A stretch of 64,000 nucleotides of DNA, from assembly GCF_037975245.1 (NCBI RefSeq), contig NC_092578.1, forward strand, positions 5,373,001 to 5,437,000. Direction: 5' to 3'. Each line of letters begins with the position of its first letter. The first letter of the stretch is position 1. The translations under genes and the position numbers were made by a program. The notes beneath the pieces are model-generated. The model was not told where the DNA came from. It worked only from the letters and a program-made list of their open reading frames with translations, and made no database searches. Origin of the DNA: Apostichopus japonicus. Taxonomy: Eukaryota > Echinodermata > Holothuroidea > Aspidochirotida > Stichopodidae. This document shows, piece after piece, positions 24,772 through 39,700 of this stretch.

Positions 24772-27700
24772 GTAACATTTACATATAACATTTGTACTTG
24801 TTTACGACTATTTTTACTCACATGATCACCTATAAGAGTCGTAGAACCCCCATTGTTATCTTGAACTACCCTCACAGCACTTTCGCCTCTGATGTGAATA
24901 TAACCAGTGTTACCCGAGATATCGTAGGTGAAATCTGTAGTCAGGTTGCTTGGATAGTCGATAACATTCACTCTCCCGTCTCGCAAGTCCGTTATAATCG
25001 ACTCGGCAAAAATTTCGCCATTGGGATCCAGGACTTTCACACTATCTAAAATCCCATATGCATTGTAAGAATAAGCTGCCTTTACACCATTTGCGTCGGT
25101 AAATGATGAAACAGCGCCGTCACTTTCGTAGGTATACGATACTGTGTCGCCATTGACGCTAGCCGATAGTAGGAAGGATTCAGTAAGGTCGTAGGTATAG
25201 CTGTGTTAGAAGCATAGAACGATTATCATTACGTGAAGAAGCAAGTTGGATTGCTAGATAAGAACTGTTCTACTAGATATACGGAGTATTGTGATCAACC
25301 TATGACTGTAATTGATCGAATTATGGTTTCCGTTCTTTCAGTCAGGCCGGGTCTTTAATCACTATTGATCGCACGGAAGCCCAAGATTACATTCATTTCA
25401 ATTATTAAGAAATGTTATTTAACTAAAGATTGCAACATTAAATACAACCAATCAATTTACTGTAACATGTTCTATAACTTGAGTGGAAAATACATCTAGA
25501 AATCACACTTTCTGTCGCCTAGTTAACGCCTGTTACATTTGCAGAACCTGCAAGCGTCACTGCATTTAAATGGATTCTATGTGTTCTATTCACAGAATTT
25601 GGAAATCTGAAATTATTTGGACATTATTTTGAACTACTAACCTAGCCGAACTGTACATATTACCGCGACGGTCCCAAGCCTCTACTAGTTGTACGAAACC
25701 AGACGCAGTGTAGGATACGGTTAATGAAGAGCCAAAAGATGAAATCACTTCGACCGGTCTGTTGTCTCCATTGCACTCAAAGGTTAATCGGGTATCGTCC
25801 TCGAAGGAGGCAATGTACTTCAAGGCCAGAGTTGTGGAATCGAATGCATACAAATACCCACCTAATGCAATGGCATCAATGTAAAGGAAGTCTGAAAGGG
25901 AATCGTGAAAGATAGAGTAAGTATTAATCAAAACTTTGGGAGAAAAGGCTGTTACAGACGTTACGATATATCTTGGAGGTTATATAAACGCATTTCTATT
26001 TATATGCACCAAAAAATGTTTGGAAGTCATATAACGAAAAGTATAAAGTAACATAATATCATTTTCCTTTAAAAAAGGAATAATAACATCGTTCAGATAA
26101 GTTTCTCAACACATTCTTTCAGCGGTTCAACCACCCATCTGTAAAGTGAACCGGGCATACTCCATTAGTTAAGTAGTTATGCATATTCACCACCACCATA
26201 CTTTGTGTTTGAAAGAGAACGTCCGAGTTTCGTGGTCCATGATTAAAAGCTTGGGCATATGGCATTACTAACAGTACCTTTTATAAAGATCAAGTATACA
26301 TTCAATATGAAAATTATAAAAAAAATATGTAAGAATAAAAAGAGGCTGTAGGTGTGGATTAATTATTCCTAACGCCGTAGACTTCGTCTCAGCTTGCAGC
26401 GTGCCGTTCATTCTGCGAGCAAACATCCGAAAACTATAACACAACATTTCAGAAGTATACTTATTCCCCTCCCCCTTACCCTTTTTCTCAGAAACACAGT
26501 TTATTTGTACCTGTTCCGTTAAGAATAATGGAGCCCCTGCTGCTGGTATATGGTCCATCGTTATTCTCTCTCTCGAACTCAAAAAAATTATTTTCCTGCT
26601 CCAAGATCAAAGATGTTTCTTCCACGGATACTATCTTTAAATTCCTACGATAAAAAAGATAACAGTTTACATGGGTTCAACACATTTTAAACTTCGCGTG
26701 CAATTTTAAACAAGTACGTACAGTTCCTTACAGACTTACAATTCCTTTCAATGGACTATATGTCTATGAACTTTGGGACAATATAAAGTGCAAATGAAAT
26801 AGACAGTGCAAACGAAAATCTAACTGTATAATTATATTTTATAATCAATGACACAAACAGGTTTTCGTGGCTTTTACGTGTGGCCTAAAAGCATGCCAAA
26901 CGCAGTTGAAATTCATCTGACCAATATCACTTAATCATGTTTGTCATTTCAAAAAGGTAGCTAATTCCAAGTTGTCTAACTACAGCTATAATAAATAAGC
27001 TAAACTGATAGGATTCAGAGTTACTTCTGAGAGTCACATGGAAGGCATTTCACTTAAAATCCATAGCAGATAATCATAGCACAAGTGTTATTTTTTTTAA
27101 AGAATGGTCTTCATGATCTCAATGAATGTTACTAATCTATATGGCAAAAAAAGGTAGAAATCTAATTACCACCACAATGACTTCCAGCCTCTTCCAAATG
27201 CTCCAACAACTGCTCGACTTGACAAACGCGAGTCAAACGTTCTGGTATACTCTAACGTCAACAGCCCCTTTTCATTTCGAAGTTCCTGTATATCTACTAT
27301 GTCAACATCAACAGCACTGAGATCCCCAAAACCGTCGATTAAATCAAGTTGATATGTCATAGCCTGCTCCAACAAAGGAGCTCTGCTTCCGGTCACGGCA
27401 AGTTGGTTCAGTACATTAGACATTTGCCGCATAAAACTTGCATGAGATGGGCCTGTGGCTTCAAGAAATGTATCCCACACCCTGTTCCAGCGTTCATCAC
27501 TGTACATTAATGGACGATAAAAATCTTTGTCGTCGGCGTACAAATTTGGTATCGATTCGTCGTCAGAAGATATTGATGAAATTTTAACATTCACCGTTCC
27601 CATTGCATCCAACAACCGCACCTGAAAGGTGTACCTTGCAAAAGATCCAGGAATTAAGACACCAGCAGGGCCTTTGCTAGGAGAGCCAAAGAAAACGTGA

Positions 27701-30700
27701 GAGGGTGACCAATCAGCAGTTGGTCCTCCATTTATTAAAAGCGCTTCTCCGGGGGTTGTAACACTTAGAGTTAAAAGAGGGGAAAGGACATCTGTATTGC
27801 CGGTATTTGAAATAACAACATCAACAATGCCAACTTCAAAGGGCCTTAAACGAGTCGGATTGTTTACAGAAATTGTCGTTGTGCCCTGTGTTCCATTGAT
27901 CATTTCTAATGCTTCGGAAAATTCGGCCACGTTGTTCAGAATTAGATCAAAAGATGACCCGACGTCTGTACTTGACAGATCAAATGTTGCAAACAGTTCC
28001 TGAGAAGAAAACCGGAAGACTTCAACTGCGTCTAATTCAAATCCGGATGCCCTATTTCTAATTTTAGCATAAATGTCTTCTGGGAATACAGTCCCTTCCA
28101 CTGAAATGGTCACCATACCGAGAGGGGCGACTTGTCTTGGCTTAATGTCCATAATTTCAAACGCTGCAATTTTTGCAGAAAGCGTTATGGTAGATGGGTT
28201 GTAAGATTCTCTGTTATCTAATACACCGTTATTCTGCACTAAGAGGTAATACTCTCCTTGCCTAGTCGGAGTGAGAACGACTGTTTGGTTGGCAGAGAGT
28301 TGCCCTTGGCTTGCAGAATCAAAAAGATGCGGAGAAGCAACATCATTGAATCGAAGAAACAAGGAGTTCACGCCAAAATTAGATGTGCTTTCTAAACTGA
28401 CTATCAGGGTTTCATCAGACGGTACTGATGGAATGCGGTATGCTAAGCGCTGCATGAATTCAAGTTGGGCAGAGAGGGGTACCTCAAGTTCCAGGAGCGG
28501 TAGAGATACAATCACTACGTTGTCGTCAATTCCGATGTTGTTCTCTAAACGCAAGTCTCTTACATTGCTACGTGTTCTAACAATTGTGTATAATTCCCCG
28601 GAAGGGACGAGTGGTACTTGGGCTTCGAGTGAGACGATATCTGTGTTCAAGGGAACACTTGACAATCCATCAAGTAGAAATGAGTTACAAATACGCCCGA
28701 CTTCATAATCCATGATGCTCCATTCTTCATTATCAGACAAGTAAACCGTGTCACATTTGTAGCCCCGCACCATTTGAAGACCAAGATTTTCCACAACCCA
28801 GTCAATGGCAATCGATGCCCCAAACGAAGCTGTCACTGGAGCATTTACTGAGGTAACTGCAAGGTCAGACGAAAATCCGCCGCGTATATCAAACGTCATT
28901 TGGTCTATGTTGTTATTCTCATCCTCTTCAAATACTTCACCTCTGCTATCTATATCAACAATAAGATAGTACGTCGCCGCAGGGAGGTCGAATGGAAGGA
29001 ACACTTCTACGTTTTTCTGGAATGTGTCTCCAGACGCCAACGTTGCACTAGTGGGTGATGATGAAAGTCTAGTATCGAATGGATCAACACTTGAATCTTG
29101 GCTGAGATAAATGGCATCAATCCATGCATTCTCAATGGTTGCAGGTCCAACGTTTGTCACATTGTAGCGAAAAGTGAAAGGTTCACCAGAACCTAAATCC
29201 AAAGCGCTAGAAGATATGGCAGCTACAAGATCACCCCTTGGTCCTTCGTAGAGGTTAAACTGGCTGCTAAGTTTAACATTGTTTTCACGATTTGACTCTC
29301 GTTCCTGCAATGTCACGTCAGTAGCAACCTGAATTTGTGCCAAACCGTTCAAAGCAAAGGGGATTCTAAACCCGACAGTGGTAATATATTTGTCTTTGGT
29401 GTCTAAAACACCAATTCGTGTGGACTTTACAACTAGTTCTTCAAAGAACGGTTGAACCAGGTAAATACAATCAGTCCAAGATGACGATGTCGTTGAAGCA
29501 CCCATGTTTTGAACCTCGTAACGAATTGTGATAAATGACCCAAATGAAACATTCAAAGGAAATCCAGTTATATTAGTTACAGCAAGATCAGGTATACCAG
29601 GTTCTGGAAGCGTCAAAAGCACTCTACTTTGGGCTACAGCTGTGCCTAGTGGTAACGGTTCTCCAGGGACTAATTCGTATGTACTTGTGACAGCAACGGA
29701 TAGAGTACCAGCAGCATTTTGAGGAACTGGAAGTGTCTTGGAAGTGCTGTAAGACTGTCCAGTTTCCATCTGTCCAATAGTAGGAAAAACGCCAAGGCTG
29801 AAGGAATTGTCTGTACCCAAACCCATGTCGGAAACTATAGTAACTTCGTCATACCATTCGGATTCAGCAATCATTGTATTTCCTACATTTGTCACCCGCC
29901 AACTGACAAAGATGGCCGTTCCAGACTGTAAGATTTCCCAGCCGACGTTGGAAACCTCTAAGCTAGGCGTTGGCGGCGGATTAATGGAATATGGACCAAA
30001 GTATACTGGCGAAACAGAGACACAAACAGACTCATCCTGTTCATAAGATACGGTAAATGAGACAATACCATTCACAGTCAGTGGAAGACGAACCGAAATA
30101 TTAACTTGTAAAGAGTCACTGGGAACAAGAGCAGATGTCAATAGCACATTACGAAGAGGATGGCGTTTTTGAGATACTAACGACACAATCGCAGTTACAC
30201 TGTTGGTTAACGCTGTGAGGTTACCAACATTAACAGTAAACCATGTTAGTTTAATGTCTTCTCCTGCAGTGAAAGAGTCTAACTCATCAAATGCGTTAGA
30301 AATTGTCAAGTTACGTGTTTCCAACAGAGGTGACAAACATGGTATGGTGAGGAAAATATCGATCACGTTACTACCAGTCCCGCTTTCCAAACCATTGAAC
30401 GATGTGGTAATTTCAATCCTAATGTTTCCACTAATTTCACTCGGGATAGGAAATTCTCTATTTGCTATGTTGTAATTGGAATCTGGAAGAAGATTCGTCA
30501 TAGTAACAACGCTTTCAAGAGTTCTTCGTACGCACCTGCCATTACATTGTATCACTACCACTGTATCTATGATGCGATCGCCGCCAGTCGCCCCTGGCCC
30601 AACATTTGTTACAGTCCAGTTCAGTACGAGGACAGATTCCCCACTGATAAGGTTCAGGCTAACTGTACCATTTGCATCCGAAATTACTAAATCCGCCAAG

Positions 30701-33700
30701 CTTTGGACAATTTGCATATCCTGGGAGGCCTCGTTGTTATTCTCATATTCAAATTCAAAGACTGTATTGGTTACATCTGTCGCCACTTCAATTTGATACA
30801 TTCCAGTTGTCCATATGTCACGTACGAAGAATGTCGTCGATCTTTGATAAGACGAGGATGGAGATAAGTCTTCTGATATAAACCGATAACCAAATGTCTG
30901 CAATACTCGACCATCTGCTTGTTTTATCACCTGCAGAAGAAAATGAAATGAGATTTGATTCAGTACTGATAATCACGGCCCATGAGTGTTGCAATTACTT
31001 GTTGACGCACCTATACGTTACTTACTACACACTGAATATGGACTACATCGATGTTAGCAGAAAATGAAAGTAGAGAACAAGTCGACAGTACAAACAAACA
31101 ATACAGCTTTACTAGGAGAAATACAAGAACAAGTGTCACCTACCACTGAATCGTACCAAAAGCTAGAATCTGGAAGTCCATTTCCAGCATTTCGCACTTC
31201 CCAGCTTACGTTTACAGCTTCTCCCGATTGTGCTCTTTTAGGCTGAACAGTTACGTTGGTGACAGTGAAATCAGCAGGGGGACTCAGAATGACAGAAATA
31301 TTCTAAGGGAGTGGAAAAAATAAAGAAATGCCATTATAATTATTCTGATGACATTATTTCTCATATGAAAAAGTGTAAACCATATAGTCAGTGGTTTGGT
31401 GCTTACTGCAGGTTTTTGATAGTCTAAATGTGACGCCATTGAGGCTGACACTTAGATATGTACACCTCCATGGTAACAGTCGTACAGTGTAGGTACTTAG
31501 TAACTACTCAGAGTGGATTCATTTATCTGTTGTTGTTGTTACTATTAGTTGTTAAACTATCTTTCATTTAAACTGTTCTCTTTGACCTTAGAAAAGTTAG
31601 ACCTTCTGAACTTCACACTCACCCGAACCCCCCCCCCCCAACCTTCACCTTGTTGTGTTAGCAAGGGTAACAACATGGACTGAGTGAAATAAACAATTCC
31701 TGTACAAGTAACGGATGATTGGCAGGGATGATAACAAGACGTCGTTTTGCCAGTGAGAACCGTTATAGCAAATGACAGAATCATATTAAATTTGTGGAAT
31801 ATTGTTTCTTTTTCACGGTCTTCTTTGTGTTGCACGTATCGTGATGGACAATTGACAGGAATGGAGCACAGAAAGCCGTCTTTGCCTATACATGGTAGAA
31901 AGAAAAAAGTAGATTACCATGGAGTTCAGTTCATTGTTGTTTTCAAATACGTGCTCGTAAATAGAACTGAATACGTCAGTTTCTACGATGACTTGGAAGG
32001 TTCCAAACACACGTTCTGGGATCGTCACTGTAGCAATACCGCTGTAGCCGCTTCCAACAGAGAGGATACCGTCGTGTCTGACCGTCGCAAGTCGATGGTC
32101 TTGTCTGTCCAGAACCCCATCGGAGGAAAGGGAAATTTGATCAAACCATACGGCGCCTCTGGTGACACCAAAGCCAACATTATCCACAGACCATCTAACT
32201 TCAATTTCCAGTCCTGAAGAAGAACAATATGTGGCATAACCATTTTTGACGAAACCGATACGTATAGTTACTCAATTTTTTCAGAATTGGTGAAGAAAAT
32301 TGGCTTTCTTGTTGTTATTCATTAAAGTTCCAACACTTCAGTTTCAGGAAAACACAATTGTAACACTATTAGAGTGACTATTGGCGGTAATTAATACAAT
32401 ATTATTATCATTATGCCGATATAATCCCATGTTATATATTCCTACCTCTATACATTTTACGTTTAGGTAAGTCGACTGGAAGCTGTTTAAGGCAATGAGT
32501 GTTTTAAAATTGTTGCGAAAAGATTCAATTCAATTTATTTCTCATATGTACATAGGTCACTGGCGAAAGTAGTTGTAACAAAGAAGACAAAGAACTTACT
32601 GTTTAGATCTAGAAATATGAAGAAACTTACCAGAAAATGAAGAAGATGGTACAATTACGTCGGATACCTGTAGGTCTGGGGGTGGCGTTAAGCGTATCTC
32701 AACCGTACCGTCTGAGCGTATTAAGTTATTTGACCTATCGATGTCTTCCACTGCTCTTCTTACATCAGTTTCAACAAAAACAAAGTAGGTGCCAAACAAG
32801 TCTTCTGGAAGTATCCATGTAGAGGTCACAATATGTCCATCACCCGGATCAACAAATCTTTCCACATATTCAAAATTCGAAAATTCTAAATCAGTGGGGT
32901 CTGGTAATAACGAAAAATAGACGTAGTCTAATCGGCCAGTTCCAGGTACTCCCATTTGCCCAACATTGCTCACCTCCCATGAGATCGCAATCGCTTGGCC
33001 TGAAAACGCAAAATCTGGTATGACGATCTCACCGACAGTTAAGTCAGGAAAGCTTCGAGTGATAAATCCCCAGATAGGACTTGGTACAATCGTGACCTCA
33101 CCTGCGATAACGTATTCCACTTGCCATAGCATCCGTGCGCCATGCGGATAGGGAGAGGAGGGTCGATACATCAGTTCAGTTGTTTCTTTTGCGGGTTCCA
33201 TTGGACGTTCATCTTCATAACGCCAAATGTAAACTCGATGGCTTATTGCACCTGGATAACTAGGCCAACTTAAAAAAGCTGTCAGAGCCACATTAACTTC
33301 TCCATTAGCGGGTGATTCTGGTAACACCAGTTCAAGTATTTGGATGCGTTGTTGTGCTCCAACTACATTACCACAGTCATCCATAACCGTCCAAAATCGT
33401 GTGAATTCAGAGCCACACTGCTTCACGGCAACATCATCAGAGAAGGTAACTCGAAGAGGATGACCACAAGGGTGAAAAACCGGTGTACCGAGCTGTTGTG
33501 GGTTCAAAATATCTAACTCAGATTCCAGATTATCGTCACACGCCAGTAATCTAAAGGTTGGAATATTGATCTGCGGTGGTAAAATGATATCGATGACAAG
33601 GCTTTGACGTGAAGTAGCTGAGTTGCCTGCAGCATCGGTTGCTTTCCAAACGCGACTGATGGAACAGTCAGGTGTGAAATCGTCGACGAACGTTAGTAAC

Positions 33701-36700
33701 GGAGCAAAGTCTTGGTTATCGGTGACGATCGGAACACCGGTGATATTTGGATGAGTAGGTGCTCCACATGTTACAAAAGCGGTAGAAAGATTTGAAACAA
33801 CTGGTGCTTCGTTATCTGAAAGAAAAAGCCAGGGGTATTATATTCCAAACCATCAAGGTAGCGTTCATGCCATGCAGAAACAAAGTTCATGAAGGCAAGA
33901 TTATGCTTCTAGCCATTGTAATAGGTCACGACGTTACACGTCAGTCTTTAAGATAGGATACGTCCAAGAACTTTACCTGTTGTCATGAACCTTCTCGCAA
34001 ATAAATTGTTTACACGGCACAGCAAAAAAAAAAGATTTGTCATTAAAACATGAAAATTAGACGTCGTTGCAGTCTTTAGATAGTTATGAATCATTCGCAT
34101 ACTGCTCTGTAACGTCACTATAAAGATCGTGTTCTTAATGTTGAGAATAAAATGCTCACAAAGAAAGCACATAATCGCAACATCATTAAAACAAAGTCTT
34201 GTTACTAATCGGTGAAATCAAATGTGCGACACATTGTTTTCCTTTTAATGTTTGTCCCTTCATCTTATATACATATCGTACGAAATACGCTAAAAGAAGC
34301 CGCAATTTTGCAAGTGGAATTCAGTTCCAAGCTCAGTGAAACTGATGAACTCACCCACAATCCAGGAGATGGTGACTTCTTCACCAGTATTACCAACATC
34401 ATCGGTAGCGATCAGTGAAAATTGATACTGAATGTTATTGATCAGTCCAAATATCATGTACGGACTTGTACAAGGATGATAGTTTGGCTCAAAATTGGAA
34501 CTGTTATAACCACATACGAATTGGCAAGTGTCCCGGTAAGAAGCGCAACGGAAAGAAAGTAGTTCGTTGGTATTGTTGGAGAAATCCGTGGGCCGCATTA
34601 GTATTTCAACCTCTGGTGCAGTTGTATCTACAAGACAGATTAGATAAAACAGTTTTATCATAAATTCTGTCTGGGATTTAACGCTGTCATCGTTATTATA
34701 CGAATGATACCATTGCCGTTAAAATTTCTCCCTGCACCTTTCCAAACGATTTTTTTTTTCAAATTCCAAACATTAATTGATTAATTTCTTCTTGATATCA
34801 TTTGTTAAGTGCAGCAATGCAGCTCATATGGTAGTGAAGTTTCACTCAAAATAACGAAGGAAAAATGTCGCCAATTTTTATTTCAACTTTCTTTTGACAG
34901 ATTACCGACACTGATACGAACAAGTATCTGGAGGGGGGGGGGGGGACGAACTGCTTCGAATCAAATAAAATACATTATTTACTTTCACTGAGTGAAGAAA
35001 GCAATACTTAGTACAATGATGTTGGTCAGGGGTGCAAAGCTGCATCGTAAAGTCATTTGGCAGAATCCATTGTGTCGTTTCTCCTCTGTCCCCAGCAGTA
35101 ACACTAAGTAATCCTGTGTAATACATACCAACGAACCAAGTGGTCTGCCTAGTCGTGCCGATATTTCCAGACGTATCCGTGGCGGTAACATAAAGCGTAT
35201 GGAAACCCTCTCGTAGACTATCGCCTCGCCATGACTGACCACAAAAGACAAGACTTGTCCCACTAGGTGATGATAAGGTACAGGTGCTATTTGCTGGTTC
35301 ATTAACGCTCCATTCAATGGTAACGTTTTCATTTGATCTAAATAGTACATTGTTGAAAACAAGCACCGGGGGTGTCACATCTCCTGCGAATGACAAGTTT
35401 AAATGCTTATTTGGATGTAATGTTCCTGTCTTAACAATTCATTCATGTCCAAGGAGCAACTCCTTGCAAATACCTAACACGTAAATCATAAAACAACTGA
35501 GCACAGTCTGGGAAAAATTGTGAAGGAGCAAAGATATCTTAAGGATAACTTCCATACCAGAGCCATCATAACTTAAAGCCATGAGTTCACTAAGTGATTT
35601 ATCTACCACTTAGTTATTAAATGAAAAATGAGAGGAAGGGGAGAGGGGGGAAGGGAGGATTGTGGGTGGAGGGAAGCCTGAGGTTCCTTCTGTGAAAGTA
35701 CAAGAAGCACTTACTTATCGTGAACGTCCAGAGGGTAACGTCAGTGATTTGTGGTGATTCAACGCCACAGAATGATGTAGATTTTGCAACTCCGGGATCC
35801 ATTAGAATATAGTAGGTAAGTTTCTCTACAAGGACTCTTCGTGGGATGACAAATGCAACATTACTGTCATCGAGAAATTCAACTTGTTGAGAGAATTCAG
35901 CATCCAGTTGGTAGACGAGCGAATCAGTTTCGTCATAAACTGAAATATAGGTCGGTCTTGTGGGTCGAACAATCTATAGTGCATGTAGGCAAAACGCACA
36001 TGATTACCATAGTGAAGTGTTGGGGATCAAACTTAAGTATAGTGAATTTCACTGCTTTCATTGCTTTCGGGAAATGATGGTTTGACTATCGATAAGCTTA
36101 AAGTGTTTCAAATTGATGCAAATTAGGTTATGAATATTTTATATATCAGGACAATGAGGTTTCATATATTTAGCCTGATGTGTTCATTATGTAGTAGAAG
36201 ACGAGTGAAGCCATCAAGTCTTACCTCTTGGTCAAAAGTAAATACCACTGAAATGTCATTTGGGATGAGTAAAGCTCCATTCGGTGGTTCCAAAGATGTA
36301 AAGTTTATTTCTGGCGGATTAGCTGGAAGAGATATAACAAAGAAATATATGTTTATAGCTATACATTCATGATACAAGAACCTGTTGAATATTTGAAGTT
36401 TTATATATAATCTGTCAATACGACGCATATTAAATACATATGAAAACAGTCTTAACCTGAATGGCTTGTGAATGAAGTTTAGTTTGCTCCTATTCAGTCT
36501 TTTTTCGTTACATGTGAAAGCGACTGTGATATCAAAACAACTTACTCCCAGTGACCAAGGTGATACAGGATTGTATACCCACGGATCTGAAATGACAAAG
36601 ATATTGAAGATGTAAAAGGCATGCATTATCAAACGTTGTCTGAACATTTTAGGTTACCTCGTCGTCTTATGTTTGTAAAGAGAAATATCATGCTATTATG

Positions 36701-39700
36701 CTATGCAGTACATACTAACATGAGTAAAACAAATCAAAGAAAAATCAAACCCAGCTGGCAGATGCAATAGCTGAGCCTAACGAAGTCACATGAAGTAGAA
36801 GTATTTTTCTTTCTATTTGAGTTCGTTGGGGGGGGGGGGGGGCCTTAGCAGCGGTCTTTATCTGTTAGTTCTATAGTTATAATTGCCTTAGTCGTCACCT
36901 GATTCACAAGCGTGTATAAATCACAGTATTCCATAATAAGATAACGTAAACAATAGAAATGAGAAACAACATAACACATCCGTACAATGAAATAACTTAT
37001 AAACCGATGTAATTGACGCTGTTAAATGGACAACAACAGACACATTTTAACACATGTCACGTATATACTACATATAGGCTGCTTATAGACAATCATTTAA
37101 CAGTAGTTATAATCACTTACCAGATAGTCACGTGACTTGGTGATTTCTTGCCAATATGAGAAGAAACTTTAGATACAAGATTCTAACGAGCTGAATTGCT
37201 GGGCATAAATGGCAAGTCTTGCAGAATTGAGTAATACTTACCTATGCAAACAGGGTCGAAGGTCAAACAAACTTCACTTCTGCATAATAAGACTTATTAT
37301 GACTGTAACCAACAATTGACATTCAACGACCTTCGACCTCCATGGAAAACACAAGAGCCCAAGGGCACTATGGTTCCTTGCTTATAAAGACTAAGCTCTA
37401 TCCTAAAATTGTTATTTCCGGGTTTAATGTACACAAACAAGACGACTGCTATAAATATCACAAATCAATGATTGGCCATTTTGTTAATCTGTTGACTTTT
37501 GTTAGATTTGTTTATAGACTGTACTTAATAACTTTGGTTGCACATTTACCCATGGACAAGTTTGGTTACTCATGGACCCATAGTTTGGTTACCCATGGAC
37601 AATTACAATATGGCCACCAAAATTCAAATATTCAACTTAAAAATAACTAATACAGGTCACTGGAGGCGCTATTCCAAGGTTATGTGAGGTCAACAGAGGT
37701 CCACCTCTCAAAACCAAACAAAACCTTGACCTCTGCTAACGTTGCACATGAAGATCGCACAGGGGCCAACCATGGACAATTTTGATCAGTTTTTAGGAGA
37801 TTGAGTTTTTGACCCATAATTGACCTTTGTTGACCTTGGATCACATAACCGTTATGTTCGGAAACAATCGCTTACCCTATTCACAACTAATCCCAAAATG
37901 TCAATCATGTCGGACCCCTTGAGTGGCAGTTTCACCAGTTATTGCCAAAAAAAACCACACATTTTGAGCCATAATTGACCCTTTGGTGACCTTGGATAAC
38001 ATAACGGTTATTTTTGGAAAACTTCATTCACAACTTGTCCCACTATATCAGCCATGTCAGACTTCGTCACTGGAAGTGGTTGCAAATATTAGCATGTGGG
38101 CATTTTTTGCCCATAAGCGACCTTGAATCACCTTAGATGGCATGACGGTTTTTATGAAAAATGTTCCCCTTGATGATGTGCACTCGATCCTAAACTTGTT
38201 ATACACTCAACCCATGGACAATCATGATCGGAAGACCATTTGCGATCTGAATATGGCCACAAAAATTCAAAGAAACTAATACAGGTCACCAAATGTCAAC
38301 CTTAGGTCAAAGGTTACAAAGATGCGGGTCGACTAATGGATTACAATAGCGTAACTCCCAACCTTGAAGGACATTTCATTCTCAAGTTTTCTCAAAAATA
38401 CTAGTTTTTGACCTCTAATTGACCTTGTTGACCATGGATCACACGACTGTTTCATTTGAAAACGATCCTCTACCCTATTTACAACTAGTTCCAAAATAAC
38501 AAAACATCTCGGACCCTTTCAATCATGGGAGTTATTGCTTTGTTTATTATTTTGGTTTTTGGCCCCTAACAGACCTTTGGTGACCTTTATAGGCACCGAA
38601 AACAATAAGACACACCTTCTTACTATGGCGCATGTAAATACCAAGTTTGAGTGAAGTTCAACATTTCCTAGCTGAGTTACAGTGTACCCAAGCAAGTGTT
38701 ACAGACACACACACGCACGCCAAGTTGACTACATGTTCCTTTTGCTAAAGCAAGGAACCAAAAGGGATCATTTGCTCACCAAGGGCTACCAACATACAAA
38801 GTTTAAAGTTCAAGAAACTTCAGTTCTTGCGATATCATGCATACAAGTTTTTCAGACTTTGACCTCTGGTGACCTCAAATGACTTTGAACTCCATGAAAA
38901 ACACTAGGGATCATCTGCTTACCAAGGGCTACCTACAAACCAAGTTTAAAGTTCAAGCAACTTCCACTTCTTGAGATATCGTGCTGACAAGGGTTTCAGA
39001 CAAACTTTGGCCTCTGGTGACCTCAAATGACCTTTGACCTCTATGACAAACACTTGGGATCATCTAATTACTAAGAGCTACCAACATACTAAGTTTAAAG
39101 TTCATTCAACTTTTACTTCTTGAGATACCATGTTTACATAGTTTTCAGCATTTGACCTCTGGTGACCCCACATTACCTTGGACCTCAATGAAAACAATAA
39201 GGATCATCTAATTACTAACAGCTACCAACATACTAAGTTTAAAGTTCAATTAAATTTTACTTCTTGAGATATCATGTTTACATGGTTTTCAGCTTTTGAC
39301 CTATGGTGACCTCAAATGACATTGACTCCCATTCAAAACCATAAGGTTTACCTGCTTACAAGGGCTTTCAACACACTAAGTTTAAAGGTCATTCAACTTT
39401 TACTTCTTGAGATACCATGTTTACATAGTTTTCAGCCTTTGACCTCTGGTGACCCCAAATTACCTTTGACCTCCATGAAAAACAATATGGATCATTTGCT
39501 ATCCTAGGTCAATCCCCAGTTAAAGTTTAAAGTTCAAGCATTTTGTAATTCTTGAGATACCGTGTTTACATTGTTTTCCGCCCATGACCTCTGGTGATCT
39601 CTCAAATGACCCTTGACCTCCATGAAAAAATAGAGAACATCTACTTACTAAGGGCTACCCACATAATAAGTTTGAAATTCAGAAACTGCTACTCCTAGAG

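Noticed and set aside
21363-26644. Teneurin assignment for the RHS gene
   Set aside because: YD repeats and an RHS core are shared, but there is no N-terminal membrane anchor, EGF array before the barrel, NHL propeller or teneurin C-terminus; instead CARDB precedes and the NDIIGP module follows.
21363-30930. Bacterial contamination in the assembly
   Set aside because: The RHS and CARDB coding sequence is split by many GT-AG introns containing animal transposons and microsatellites.
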